64,000 nt of DNA from an uncultured Sphingobacteriales bacterium (GCA_937871285.1 CALMQS010000039.1:62001-126000); one strand, 5' to 3'. Shown: positions 26,562 through 35,378, numbered from the stretch's first letter. Made by a program: numbers and translations. Notes: generated by a model from the letters alone, not told the origin.

Positions 26562-27846
26562 CTGCAGAATATTTTTTTTGTTCAGTGTGGTTTTATTGAT
26601 AGAAAATAGCGCTTCGGCACAGGAAAATTCTCCCTATTCCCGGTATGGCTTAGGCGATATTGTACCCAGCCAGAATATTGTAAACCGCGCTATGGGAGGA
26701 GCTTCGGCTGCATATTATGACCCCGTAACCGTAAATTTTATTAACCCGGCATCCTACGCCCGTTTAAAATATACCACATTTGATGTGGGACTTGACTATA
26801 CGGGCCGTACCCTGAAAGCTACCGACCCGGTTCGCACGCTGAATTCAGGCTATCTTATACCATCATATATCCAGGTGGGCTTCCCCCTATCTAAAAAAAA
26901 TAACTGGGGCATGAACATTGGATTGCGCCCGCTTACCCGTATCAATTACGAGCTGCAACAAACTACACGCCTACCCGGCATAGACAGTGTGCTTACTTCC
27001 TTTAGCGGACAGGGAGGCTCCTATCAGGCTTACATGGGAACCGGTATAGGCAGCAAACATTTTACGGTGGGCATTAATGCGGGTTATTCATTTGGCAGTA
27101 AAAATTATGTTACTGAACGGCTTTTTATCAATGACAGTGTTTTATATGAAAAGGGCAAGTGGGCCGACAGTACTTTCTTCGGCGGCATTTTTGTACATGC
27201 GGGAGCGCAGTATTCAACCCGTATCAGCAAAAGCTTCACGCTTAAGCTGGGAGCATACGCCCAGTTCAAAAACACATTGAATGCCTCCAGGAATATAATC
27301 AGGGAAACCTTTGAATACAACGCCTCTTTGGGAGAAATCCAAAAAGACAGCGTATACATTTCAAAAGACAATAAAGGTAAAATTATAGTGCCTGCTACCT
27401 ATGGAGCGGGCATTACTATTGAAAAAGACCTTACCTGGTCGGTGAGCGCTGAATACAGTTTGTCGCAATGGGCGGATTACCGGTATTACGACCAGAAGGA
27501 TGAAGTAAAAAATAGCTGGCTGTTCAGGCTGGGCGGCTCAGTGATACCGAACTATAAAAGCACGAGCTACTGGGCACAGGTACAATACCGCGCCGGGTTT
27601 TATATAGGCCCTGATTACATTGCCGTTAATAAGAGCCTGCCGGTATATGCCGTTACTTTTGGCGCTTCCTTTCCCGTTCGTAAGTATGGATACAGCTTAT
27701 ATTCCGGCCAGTACACCAGCGTTAATACCGCTTTTGAGATCGGCGCCCGCGGCAATAAAAGCAATTCCCTTCGCGAAACCTTTTACAGGATTTCCATAGG
27801 CTTATCTTTAAGCGATATATGGTTTATCAAACGCACATACCAATAA
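26536..27846 (+). CDS. outer-membrane beta-barrel protein downstream of coaX
   Basis: A 436-residue protein with signal peptide (about 1-28, ENSASAQ). After ENSPYSRYGLGDIVPSQN, typical of a Bacteroidota family of OM barrels, come many alternating-hydrophobicity strands with Gly and aromatic residues (for example MGTGIGSKHFTVGINAGYSF). Its exact role is not known; by its place next to lptC it may be part of lipid or LPS handling, but that is inference. Start overlaps coaX by 26 nt; end overlaps lptC by 1 nt. Confidence 0.8.
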   Translation: MRSVSIITNCRIFFLFSVVLLIENSASAQENSPYSRYGLGDIVPSQNIVNRAMGGASAAYYDPVTVNFINPASYARLKYTTFDVGLDYTGRTLKATDPVRTLNSGYLIPSYIQVGFPLSKKNNWGMNIGLRPLTRINYELQQTTRLPGIDSVLTSFSGQGGSYQAYMGTGIGSKHFTVGINAGYSFGSKNYVTERLFINDSVLYEKGKWADSTFFGGIFVHAGAQYSTRISKSFTLKLGAYAQFKNTLNASRNIIRETFEYNASLGEIQKDSVYISKDNKGKIIVPATYGAGITIEKDLTWSVSAEYSLSQWADYRYYDQKDEVKNSWLFRLGGSVIPNYKSTSYWAQVQYRAGFYIGPDYIAVNKSLPVYAVTFGASFPVRKYGYSLYSGQYTSVNTAFEIGARGNKSNSLRETFYRISIGLSLSDIWFIKRTYQ

Positions 27847-28562
27847 TGCGTACCGCCAGGGGTAGAACACTTTTTATGTGTGCTTCTTTTTCTATACTGC
27901 TCTTTTTGGCGGCCGGATGTGAAAACAGCGAGCAGGAAATAAGAGAACTTACAGAAAAGAAAATAGGAGTTGACGAAGCCAGAACGATTGAAACCTATTT
28001 CAGCCAGGCGGGTAAAATGCGGGCCAAGCTTACCGCACCATTAATGTACCGCTACCAGGATACATTACCGAGAGTGGAATTCCCTAATGCCTTACATGTT
28101 GATTTTTACAACGATTCCCTGCAGGTAGAAAGCATATTGGATGCCTTATACGGCCGGTATATTGAAGGACAAAAAAAAATGTACCTGAGAGACAGCGTGG
28201 TGGTTATTCAGCAATTTAACCAGGATACCCTGCGTTGCGAGGAATTATGGTGGGATCAGAATAAAGAAATATTTTATACCGATAAACCCGTGAAGATCAC
28301 AAAAAAAGACGGCACAGTTCTTCCGGGAAAAGGATTAGAAGCTTCACAGGATTTCAGGAATATTAAGATCATTAATCCTTCACAGGGCATATTACCTGTT
28401 CCGGAAACCGAATTCACCGGCGGTGTTCCTGCGTCAGACAGCTCCGCTGTTCCCGACAGCAGTCATCCCGGGAACAGGCCGTTCCCGGCTCCTGATTCCT
28501 CCGCACAAATAAAGGGCCTGTCTCAAAAGCAATATTTTGCCACGAAAACACAAAGAAAATAA
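27846..28562 (+). CDS. lptC: LPS export protein LptC, lipoprotein form
   Basis: LptC takes LPS from the LptBFG ABC transporter and hands it along the periplasmic LptA bridge. This 238-residue version has a lipobox LAAGC (Cys25) and the LptC/OstA-like beta-jellyroll with TYFSQAGKMRAKLTAPLMY, ALYGRYIEGQKKMYLRDSVV and LWWDQNKEIFYTDKPVKI. I start at 27846 (TAATG overlap with the upstream stop). The last 15 or so residues (from GLSQKQYF) are encoded by a copy of the family A palindromic element and replace the native end. A Pro/Ser-rich linker precedes them. Confidence 0.85.
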   Translation: MRTARGRTLFMCASFSILLFLAAGCENSEQEIRELTEKKIGVDEARTIETYFSQAGKMRAKLTAPLMYRYQDTLPRVEFPNALHVDFYNDSLQVESILDALYGRYIEGQKKMYLRDSVVVIQQFNQDTLRCEELWWDQNKEIFYTDKPVKITKKDGTVLPGKGLEASQDFRNIKIINPSQGILPVPETEFTGGVPASDSSAVPDSSHPGNRPFPAPDSSAQIKGLSQKQYFATKTQRK

Positions 28563-28639
28563 AACGGGAAGATCAGGACTTTGTGCCCTTGTGCCTTAGT
28601 GGCATATCTTCTATACCGGCCCTTTTGAGGCAGCCTCTT
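28511..28639. repeat. family A palindromic MITE-like element, copy 1
   Basis: A roughly 129-bp element with imperfect terminal inverted repeats: AAAGGGCCTGTCTCAAAAG at the left, and CCTTTTGAGGCAGCCTCTT at the right. An inner palindrome GCCAC...CACAAAG / CTTTGTG...GTGGC folds the whole into a long hairpin. It overlaps the 3' end of lptC and lies between convergent genes. Copies 2 and 3 are at 48494 and 61045. No transposase is in the window. Confidence 0.8.
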
Positions 28640-28879
28640 GCTCATAACTGAAGAAGCCTTATGGATTTGTGGTGAAAACAAAGTTATTGCCACTATATTT
28701 CATCAATGATTTCTCGCCCGCCTACCGGAGGTCTGCCAGCGTGCACAGCGAAGCAGCGTACGCAACATATGCTTCTTTGTGACCGCCGCAACGCTGCGTT
28801 CTCTGCGTGAAATAGGATTTTACATAGATTACACGAATACCAAAAAACGTATTCGTGCATTCGTGGCGCACTTTGCCTG
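28563..28879. other. 317-bp convergent spacer, repeat-filled
   Basis: Besides the right half of family A copy 1, this spacer holds words of the type TTCTCTGCGTGAAA and ATTCGTGCATTCGTGGC that recur in intergenic DNA of many bacteria. It also has a perfect 9-bp hairpin CACGAATAC/GTATTCGTG (28832-28857). No coding sequence is supported. Confidence 0.5.
28832..28857. repeat. perfect 9-bp hairpin in the lptC-cvpA spacer
   Basis: CACGAATAC (28832-28840) and GTATTCGTG (28849-28857) with loop CAAAAAAC. It lies 23 nt beyond the cvpA stop, so it could act in cvpA 3'-end formation, although no T-run follows on the minus strand. Confidence 0.45.
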
Positions 28880-29425
28880 TTATTCATTACCGGAAAACGC
28901 TTTTCCTACTTTATCAAAAAAGGTTTGCAGCTCCTGAAACGTATTTTTAAATGCGGGAATCATTACGCCTAACCCCTCTAATAAAGCAGGTGCTACCCCT
29001 GCAGTAAGCGAATAAGCGCGGCTGGACAACAAGGTTTCCACACTGATCAACTGCATCTTTTCGGCATAAAACAACAATATACTCCCCACCAGCACATACA
29101 TACCGGCATACAGCAATGCGCCGCCCAAACGGTTCACCCAGCCCAATAAAGTAAAGTTGAATATATTTTCTATTGCTTTGCCGGCCCACTGTACCAGCAA
29201 TGCCACTATGCCAAATACAAGTATAAAAGCGATCAGGGGTAGCCATTTGGCGTTAATGCTGGTATGTTCCTGCATGTATACCGCCACTACCGCCGATAAC
29301 TTTAATGCCGCCGCCAGGCCAATGATCCAGCCGGCAAATGAAAACAGTGCCATTACAATGCCCCGCATAGCCCCTTTGATAAGGCCTGCTACCAGCATTA
29401 CAAGAAAAGCAATATCTATCCACAT
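28880..29425 (-). CDS. cvpA: CvpA family membrane protein
   Basis: A 181-residue inner-membrane protein with about four helices. The N-terminus DIAFLVMLVAGLIKGAMRGI and the later GWVNRLGGALLYAGMYVLVGSILL fit the CvpA family, named for colicin V production in E. coli and linked to envelope stress tolerance. The biochemical role is unknown. It is the last gene of a minus-strand run glycosyltransferase-gldC-yqeY-cvpA, with a 28-nt gap to yqeY. Confidence 0.85.
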   Translation of the reverse strand: MWIDIAFLVMLVAGLIKGAMRGIVMALFSFAGWIIGLAAALKLSAVVAVYMQEHTSINAKWLPLIAFILVFGIVALLVQWAGKAIENIFNFTLLGWVNRLGGALLYAGMYVLVGSILLFYAEKMQLISVETLLSSRAYSLTAGVAPALLEGLGVMIPAFKNTFQELQTFFDKVGKAFSGNE

Positions 29426-29453
29426 GGGTTATAGCATGGTAAAGGGGTTAGTG

Positions 29454-29906
29454 TTATTTTGCCAGCAAGCCCCTTACTACTGCGCTGATGGTTTTGCCAT
29501 CTGCCTGACCTGCCAGTTGCTTAGTTGCGGCCGCCATTACTTTGCCCATATCCGCAGGTGAAGCAGCGCCTGTTTCAGCTATGATTTTAATGAGCGCCGC
29601 CTTTAGCTCCGCTTCGCTTAGCTGTTTGGGCAAAAAAGCTTCTATCACATCAATTTCTTCCTGCTCTGTTTGGGCAAGGTCTGAACGATTTTGCTGCTGA
29701 TAAATTTCGAGGGAATCTTTGCGCTGCTTCACCAGCTTCTGCAATAATTTCGTTTCATCCGCTTCAGCCAGCTGCCCTCCGGCGCCTTCGGATGTTTTAG
29801 CGATAATAATAGCGGCTTTAATGGCTCTTAACCCGCGCAGCTTATTTGCATCTTTAGCCAGCATAGCAGCCTTGATCTGATCATTTACGATTTGCTCTAA
29901 TGCCAT
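29454..29906 (-). CDS. yqeY: GatB/YqeY domain-containing protein
   Basis: A 150-residue stand-alone YqeY protein resembling the tail domain of GatB, the amidotransferase that makes Gln-tRNA. Diagnostic segments are MALEQIVNDQIKAAMLAKD, LRGLRAIKAAI, EIDVIEAFLPKQLSEAEL and DMGKVMAAATKQLAGQADG. These small proteins are thought to act with tRNA, but the function is not settled. Confidence 0.93.
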   Translation of the reverse strand: MALEQIVNDQIKAAMLAKDANKLRGLRAIKAAIIIAKTSEGAGGQLAEADETKLLQKLVKQRKDSLEIYQQQNRSDLAQTEQEEIDVIEAFLPKQLSEAELKAALIKIIAETGAASPADMGKVMAAATKQLAGQADGKTISAVVRGLLAK

Positions 29907-29997
29907 AGTGTATGTTTTTATATTGTTAGTGCTGTATCAAACGTGAAACGGGAGAGGATAGAGGTGAACAGGCAATAGGCAATAGCGAATTCCACTC

Positions 29998-30045
29998 GTC
30001 TCACATTTCACTTCTCACCACCATTCACCACCTCTCACTTTTCAC
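29998..30045. repeat. degenerate short-word repeat tract
   Basis: Near-repeats of TCTCACATTTCACTTCTCACC and CACCATTCACCACC between yqeY and gldC. Same vocabulary as 9245-9302. Confidence 0.55.
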
Positions 30046-30099
30046 GATAACTTACAGACATTTTTTGATTGACTTGCCACCAAATAACATGGGAACTGC

Positions 30100-30438
30100 T
30101 TAACTTTTTTCCAGTAGCTCTCGCGATTTTTTATGAAAGTCGCCTGCAAATAATTTTATGGCTTCCACCAGCTCCGTTTGTCCGGTAGCCCTGCGATAGG
30201 TATCTGCCATGGTCATCAGTGTCTGGTAAAAAAAATCACCCATTTCGTCTACCATCATTTCTTTGGTCCACAGGTCAATACGCAGTGCGGATTTCTCCTG
30301 CCCGTCCCAGAAAGCCAGCATCATTGCTTTTGAATGCTGCGGCTCTTCCGCGCTGCTGCTACTGGCCTTCCAGGAAATCTGGTGAGGTATTTTATCCTGG
30401 TCGAGTGTTACGTCAATCGTAATTGTTGATTTTTGCAT
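30100..30438 (-). CDS. gldC: gliding motility protein GldC
   Basis: A 112-residue cytoplasmic protein matching GldC of the gliding apparatus. Diagnostic segments are ITIDVTLDQDKIPHQISW, KAMMLAFWDGQEKSALRIDLWTK, MMVDEMGDFFYQTLMTMADT and YRRATG. GldC is needed for wild-type gliding in F. johnsoniae but its activity is unknown. A TACCTTTG -7 box on the minus strand (30462-30469) sits just upstream, so it may be transcribed independently of the glycosyltransferase. Confidence 0.93.
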   Translation of the reverse strand: MQKSTITIDVTLDQDKIPHQISWKASSSSAEEPQHSKAMMLAFWDGQEKSALRIDLWTKEMMVDEMGDFFYQTLMTMADTYRRATGQTELVEAIKLFAGDFHKKSRELLEKS

Positions 30439-30476
30439 GACTACTTTGTATAAAAATGATGCAAAGGTAAGCGGAT

Positions 30477-31559
30477 TTATGCGGTAACCACCTGCTGAAT
30501 ATTATTCCAGAGCCTTTGCATCACCGTTTCTTCACTGAGCGGTAAAACCTGTTCTTTTCCTTTACCGGTAAGGGCATGCCTGAACTTTTCATCTTTGTAC
30601 AGCTTCACCATTTCACCGGCAAGCTTTTGTATGTCTGCAGGATCGCAATACAATACGGCATCACCGCCTGTTTCGGTAAGCGTAGCAGTGGCTGCAGCAA
30701 TAACGGGCGTTCCGCATTGCAGCGCTTCCGCCAGCACAACGCCCTTTCCTTCATCTCCGGGAAAATAGATCATTGCCATGCAGGATGCCAGTATAGCCGC
30801 ATATGTTTTTTCATCCGGCTTCTCTTCCATGATAATTACATCACTCCGGTACCGGTATGTTTGTAACAATTCCTGCATTTTTTTATTACCGGTAAGATTT
30901 CCCAATATAATAAAGCGCATATTGCTTTGCTGCCATTTTTTGAATTGAGAAAAAGCTTTTAATGTATTGATAATATGATGATGGGGTATGGATGACAGGG
31001 GCATCAAAAAATATTCCTTCCCCTCTGTATATTTACTTTTGATGGCTTCCCGTTGTTCCCAGTTAAGAGGCTGGTATATTACACCGGGCGACTGGGGCAG
31101 CACAAAAACAACAGCTTCTGCCACACCTTCTCTGCCCAGCTTTTGCTTCATCAAAAATGATGAAACAATAACACTGCATCGCTTACCACCATATACATTC
31201 CTCACAGCAGCTTTTATTGTTTTACGATCTGCTACATCTGATATAACCAGCATTTGAGGAGTAGGAGTTGATATGGGTTTCCCGTTGAGTGTGATCAATA
31301 TGCCCGCTCCGTTTTTTTTAATTACAGATGCAACTTTCCGGTTATGCCATAATTTATTTACCGCCCGGGCGAGGAAAGGTACAGGTAGGGAAACAGATAA
31401 TCCATTGCCGGGCAGGGAAAGATTGTTATCACAGGATAAAAAAATAAAAGTAGCGGTGCTTTGCACCTGGCAGAGCCTGCGAAGGATATGGTGAATGAAG
31501 CCCTCAAAGTTTTTCTCCTTTGGTAAAAACCGTTTACCCCCGTTTATGATCACTTTCAT
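30477..31559 (-). CDS. group 1 (GT4-type) glycosyltransferase
   Basis: A 360-residue cytoplasmic or membrane-associated glycosyltransferase of the GT-B fold. The C-terminal half has the signature EALQCGTPVIAAATATLTET, with the EX7E-like pair typical of retaining GT4 enzymes, and ends with SEETVMQRLWNNI. The N-terminal half is more divergent. The acceptor is probably a surface glycan or lipid-linked sugar. It stands alone rather than in a polysaccharide cluster. Confidence 0.82.
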   Translation of the reverse strand: MKVIINGGKRFLPKEKNFEGFIHHILRRLCQVQSTATFIFLSCDNNLSLPGNGLSVSLPVPFLARAVNKLWHNRKVASVIKKNGAGILITLNGKPISTPTPQMLVISDVADRKTIKAAVRNVYGGKRCSVIVSSFLMKQKLGREGVAEAVVFVLPQSPGVIYQPLNWEQREAIKSKYTEGKEYFLMPLSSIPHHHIINTLKAFSQFKKWQQSNMRFIILGNLTGNKKMQELLQTYRYRSDVIIMEEKPDEKTYAAILASCMAMIYFPGDEGKGVVLAEALQCGTPVIAAATATLTETGGDAVLYCDPADIQKLAGEMVKLYKDEKFRHALTGKGKEQVLPLSEETVMQRLWNNIQQVVTA

Positions 31560-31780
31560 GATTTACAATTGTTTAAAAGCAACACATTTTTAAATGTCTT
31601 TGCCCGCGCCGGTATGCAGTACTTATTTACCGTAGCAGGCGTTATTATTGTTGTATTGTTGTAAAGGTAATCCGCTTGTTTATTCCCGGTAAAATATCAT
31701 TGATGGAGATCTGATACCGGCCATATCGCAAAACGGGTTCCTTTTGTATCCAAACCTATTGTAAACTAAAATCCATACCT

Positions 31781-33052
31781 ATGAGGCTTAGAATTCTACG
31801 CATTTGCTTCGTTATAGTATATGCTTTGCTGAACTGGAATAAGGTATCACTCGCACAATGCCCCGGCGGAGGCCCACTGCAAACCGTAACGTACAATTAC
31901 ACCACCAACTTAGCCAGTTTAACTGATGTGGTTTATTCCCCTTACAAATTTGATCCGGCAATGGGTACGCTTATGGGCGTTGACCTTACCGTATCTACCT
32001 TGGGATATGCACTTCTTGAAGTGATTAATGATGTGGGGGCATCTATAACCTACAAAATAACTTATTTCAGAACCGATTATATAACAGGCCCGGGACTGGG
32101 TTCTGGTATTGTGCTTGATACTATGATCGTATTTCCTAATATTGATATTGGCGCCAGTGACAATCCCGCTGTGCCAAGCAGCGACCCACCGTGGAAAAGC
32201 AATGGAATCAATGCTGACTATTCCAATTACTGGGGTACTATACAGGCTGCGCCGGTACATGAAGATGAGGATGGTAATGCCACACCCCGTAGTTTCAGCC
32301 AAACCATTGCCCCATCCGATTTTGGCTTATTTACCGGCCCCGGGCCGTTGATTTATAACTACGATGTTGTGGCATCCCTTCTGGCACAGGGTATTGGCGG
32401 AAGGTATACCCAAAGAATCGTAACCCTGAATACCGAGGTAACGATCAGCACTACCTATACCTATTGCCCCATGAGTATATTACCCGAAGGAAAGTTAACG
32501 TTTTCGGCACGCAAAACGGATAACAGCAATATTGCATTAAGCTGGATAAAAGAAAAAGAGGAAACCGGTATTACCTATATACCTGAAGTAAGCATTAATG
32601 GCTACGATTTCAGCAGCATCGGCGCCATGGAAAGTCAGCAGCCCGCCTCGGCAGGTACCGTAGTAAAATATGAATTTGATTATGCTGTTCCCAAATCTGC
32701 CGGCGGCAAGCTGTATTTCCGCTTAAAGCAAACAGATGCCAGAGGCAAGGTGCAGTATTCGGCTATTACTTCGGTTACTGTAGAAAACCTGCAGGAATTG
32801 GCGCTTACCGTATTTCCTAACCCTGCAGACAGGCAGGTTAACCTGCAATTCAATAGCATACAAAAACATGGCCTGCAGGCAGACCTGGTAAACAGCGTGG
32901 GGCAGATTGTAGAAAGAAACCATATCGCTCCAAACGGCTCACAGCAATATGCACTCACCTTTACGAAGAAACACCAGCCGGGCATATACTTTATACGGGT
33001 AACCAATACCGCTACCCGAACCCAGTATACCAGCCGGTTAATGATCAGGTGA
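31781..33052 (+). CDS. T9SS type A sorting-domain secreted protein
   Basis: A 423-residue protein with signal peptide (about 1-25, KVSLAQ). The C-terminal ~85 residues form a type A sorting domain: LALTVFPNPADRQVNLQF, LVNSVGQIVERN and PGIYFIRVTN, which directs export by the type IX system and surface attachment. The N-terminal ~250 residues are a beta-rich region of unknown role, and residues about 250-335 resemble a fibronectin-like segment common before the sorting domain. It proves the host uses T9SS. Confidence 0.88.
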   Translation: MRLRILRICFVIVYALLNWNKVSLAQCPGGGPLQTVTYNYTTNLASLTDVVYSPYKFDPAMGTLMGVDLTVSTLGYALLEVINDVGASITYKITYFRTDYITGPGLGSGIVLDTMIVFPNIDIGASDNPAVPSSDPPWKSNGINADYSNYWGTIQAAPVHEDEDGNATPRSFSQTIAPSDFGLFTGPGPLIYNYDVVASLLAQGIGGRYTQRIVTLNTEVTISTTYTYCPMSILPEGKLTFSARKTDNSNIALSWIKEKEETGITYIPEVSINGYDFSSIGAMESQQPASAGTVVKYEFDYAVPKSAGGKLYFRLKQTDARGKVQYSAITSVTVENLQELALTVFPNPADRQVNLQFNSIQKHGLQADLVNSVGQIVERNHIAPNGSQQYALTFTKKHQPGIYFIRVTNTATRTQYTSRLMIR

Positions 33053-33058
33053 CCTGTG

Positions 33059-33157
33059 ATGCGGTCGGCACCCGATGAAAGGAGGGTCAGACCGCATTTC
33101 CGGGCTTCGGGCCTGATCAGATCCCAGGATCGGATGGCTGATAGCCTGAAGTCAGGC
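33059..33157. other. structured spacer after the T9SS gene
   Basis: ATGCGGTC (33059-33066) is inverted against GACCGCAT (33090-33097), and GCCTGA (33144-33149) against TCAGGC (33152-33157). The dispersed word GGATGGCTGATAGC (33132-33145) also occurs at 39325. No T-run marks these as terminators. Confidence 0.4.
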
Positions 33158-33180
33158 ATTCATTAAACCTATATTCCTCA

Positions 33181-33226
33181 CAAAAGAGCTGGCATATCCC
33201 AAAAGTTGCCAACTCTTTTGTATTTT
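33181..33226. terminator. intrinsic terminator, possibly bidirectional
   Basis: CAAAAGAG (33181-33188) pairs with CTCTTTTG (33213-33220), and, after one mismatch, TGGCA pairs with TGCCA, giving a 13-bp interrupted stem with a 12-nt loop. T-rich sequence follows on the + strand and A-rich pairs precede. It closes the T9SS gene 20 nt before the DUF4290 start. Confidence 0.75.
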
Positions 33227-33247
33227 TACCAACATTTGAACTTACAC

Positions 33248-33934
33248 ATGGAATATAATACAACAAGGAATCATCTCATTATGCGCGAATATGGCCGTCA
33301 TATTCAAAAGATGATTGATTACGTAATAACGATTGAGGACAGGGAAAAGCGGCAAAAAAATGCCCATGCACTTATTGAACTGATGGGCTTTCTAAACCCG
33401 CATCTGAAGAATGTGGAAGATTTCAGGCATAAATTATGGGATCATCTTTTTTTAATCTCCGATTTTAAGCTGGATGTTGACAGTCCGTACCCCATTCCAA
33501 CACGGGAAACCTTAAAGCCCAAGCCTAAAGTATTACCTTATCCTAAAAGGTACCCCAGGTATTCGCATCTTGGAAAAAATCTTGAAATCGTTATAAATAA
33601 AGCTTTGAAGGAAGAAAATCCGGAGAAACGTTCGGGTTTTGCCAATTCTATCGCTTATTATATGAAGCTTGCCTACAACACATGGCATAAAGAGCTGGTA
33701 CATGACGATGCTATCCGCAGCGAATTGAATGCCATTACCGATGGGCAGCTTGAATTTACCAATACACCATTTGTGAAGGCTTACCGCGAAAGAGACAGCA
33801 GGGAGGGCAACCGTTTCCAGCGCGGGGGCGGCAAAGGCGGCGGTTACCAGCAACGGAATAACGGGGGTAGCGGCGGACGTAGCGACCGCAACGGCAAGAG
33901 CGGAGGAAAGCATTATAAGAAAAGATTTAAATAA
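33248..33934 (+). CDS. DUF4290 domain-containing protein
   Basis: A 228-residue cytoplasmic protein of a Bacteroidota-specific family. The DUF4290 core is MEYNTTRNHLIMREYGRHIQ, NVEDFRHKLWDHLFLIS and GFANSIAYYMKLAYNTWHK. The last ~45 residues are a low-complexity Gly/Arg/Asn/Lys tail resembling RGG-type RNA-binding tails (RGGGKGGGYQQRNNGG). The start at 33248 is chosen because MEYNTTRNHL is conserved; an in-frame start at 33206 would encode the terminator's downstream arm. Function unknown. Confidence 0.88.
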   Translation: MEYNTTRNHLIMREYGRHIQKMIDYVITIEDREKRQKNAHALIELMGFLNPHLKNVEDFRHKLWDHLFLISDFKLDVDSPYPIPTRETLKPKPKVLPYPKRYPRYSHLGKNLEIVINKALKEENPEKRSGFANSIAYYMKLAYNTWHKELVHDDAIRSELNAITDGQLEFTNTPFVKAYRERDSREGNRFQRGGGKGGGYQQRNNGGSGGRSDRNGKSGGKHYKKRFK

Positions 33935-33957
33935 ACTGGTAATCCTGAAAATAAAAG

Positions 33958-33991
33958 AACCCCGGCAGTATGATCACCATGCCGGGGTTTT
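33958..33991 (+). terminator. intrinsic terminator after DUF4290 gene
   Basis: Perfect stem AACCCCGGCA (33958-33967) and TGCCGGGGTT (33980-33989) with a 12-nt loop, followed by TTTAT. It abuts the murA promoter box. Confidence 0.9.
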
Positions 33992-33998
33992 ATATTTG
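33991..33998 (+). promoter_or_regulatory. -7 promoter box of murA
   Basis: TATATTTG matches TAnnTTTG exactly and lies right behind the terminator; the murA ATG is 18 nt away. No good TTTG upstream is seen, since that stretch is the terminator stem. Confidence 0.4.
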
Positions 33999-34015
33999 CA
34001 CTCATTACATTGCAT

Positions 34016-35320
34016 ATGCATTCATTTGAAGTAACAGGCGGGAAAAAGCTGAAGGGCGAAATAATACCCCAGGGCGCCAAGAACGAGGCGCTGCAAATTA
34101 TTAGTGCTGTACTGCTTACCCCCGAAACGGTAACCATACATAACATACCCGATATAGTAGATGTGAACCTGCTGATAGAGCTCCTTGGGGAAATGAATGT
34201 GAAAATTGAACGCCACAACCGCCATTCCTGTTCTTTTACTGCAGATGATGTGAATATTGATTATCTCCATAGTGAAACCTATCATCAAAAAAGCGGCAGG
34301 CTGCGCGGTTCCGTTATGCTGGCCGGTCCCTTACTTGCACGCTTTAAAAAAGCTTTTATTCCCAAACCGGGGGGTGATAAAATTGGCAGAAGACGACTGG
34401 ATACCCATATTATTGGATTCGAAAAATTAGGCGTACAGTTCGATTACCACCAGGAAGACGGGTTCTTTCATCTTAAGGCGCCTTTGTTGAAAGGTACGGA
34501 TATGCTGCTGGATGAGCCTTCCGTAACCGGAACAGCTAATATTTTGATGGCAGCCGTTTTGGCAAAAGGCACTACCACTATTTACAATGCCGCCTGTGAG
34601 CCTTACGTGCAGCAGCTATGCAAAATGCTGAACCGGATGGGAGCGCGTATAAGCGGCATAAGCTCTAATTTGCTCACCATTGAAGGGGTAGATCATTTGG
34701 GCGGAACCATACATACCCTGTTGCCCGATATGATTGAGGTAGGCTCTTTTATAGGACTGGCAGCTATGACTCAAAGCGAAATCACCATAAAGAACGCCGG
34801 CATAGCTCACCTGGGACAAATACCGGATAAGTTCCGCCAGTTAGGTATTCAATTGGAATATAAGGGCGATGATATTTATATTCCCGAGCAGGAGCTTTAT
34901 GAGATCCAAACATTTTTAGATGGTTCCGTAATGACCATTTACGATCATCCCTGGCCGGGCTTTACACCCGATTTGCTGAGTATTGTGCTGGTGGTGGCCA
35001 CACAGGCCAAGGGTTCGGTGCTGGTACACCAGAAAATGTTTGAGAGCCGCTTGTTTTTTGTTGATAAGATTATTGATATGGGCGCACAAATTATTCTTTG
35101 CGATCCGCACCGGGCGGCAGTAATAGGCCTGGGGCGGCAGCATCACCTGAGAGGCATTACCATGAGCAGCCCCGATATACGTGCCGGTGTTGCGTTACTA
35201 ATTGCAGCCCTCAGCGCCGAAGGCAAAAGTATTATACAGAATATTGAACAGATAGACAGGGGATACCAATATATTGACAAACGGTTGCAACAGTTGGGAG
35301 CGCAAATACAGCGTATCTGA
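34016..35320 (+). CDS. murA: UDP-N-acetylglucosamine 1-carboxyvinyltransferase
   Basis: First committed step of peptidoglycan synthesis: adds enolpyruvate from PEP to UDP-GlcNAc. 434 residues, normal length. Lys22 in QGAKNEAL matches the catalytic lysine. The active-site loop reads KPGGDKIGRRRLDTH, so the usual Cys of GGCxIG is Asp (Asp121, codon GAT at 34376). That substitution is known to keep activity and give fosfomycin resistance in mycobacteria and chlamydiae. I start at the ATG 34016; a TTG two codons upstream is less likely. Confidence 0.95.
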   Translation: MHSFEVTGGKKLKGEIIPQGAKNEALQIISAVLLTPETVTIHNIPDIVDVNLLIELLGEMNVKIERHNRHSCSFTADDVNIDYLHSETYHQKSGRLRGSVMLAGPLLARFKKAFIPKPGGDKIGRRRLDTHIIGFEKLGVQFDYHQEDGFFHLKAPLLKGTDMLLDEPSVTGTANILMAAVLAKGTTTIYNAACEPYVQQLCKMLNRMGARISGISSNLLTIEGVDHLGGTIHTLLPDMIEVGSFIGLAAMTQSEITIKNAGIAHLGQIPDKFRQLGIQLEYKGDDIYIPEQELYEIQTFLDGSVMTIYDHPWPGFTPDLLSIVLVVATQAKGSVLVHQKMFESRLFFVDKIIDMGAQIILCDPHRAAVIGLGRQHHLRGITMSSPDIRAGVALLIAALSAEGKSIIQNIEQIDRGYQYIDKRLQQLGAQIQRI

Positions 35321-35378
35321 TGTATCATTGTTTCGGGTGCTGCAGTTCCTCCCGGTTAAAAATATTTCTTACTCAATC

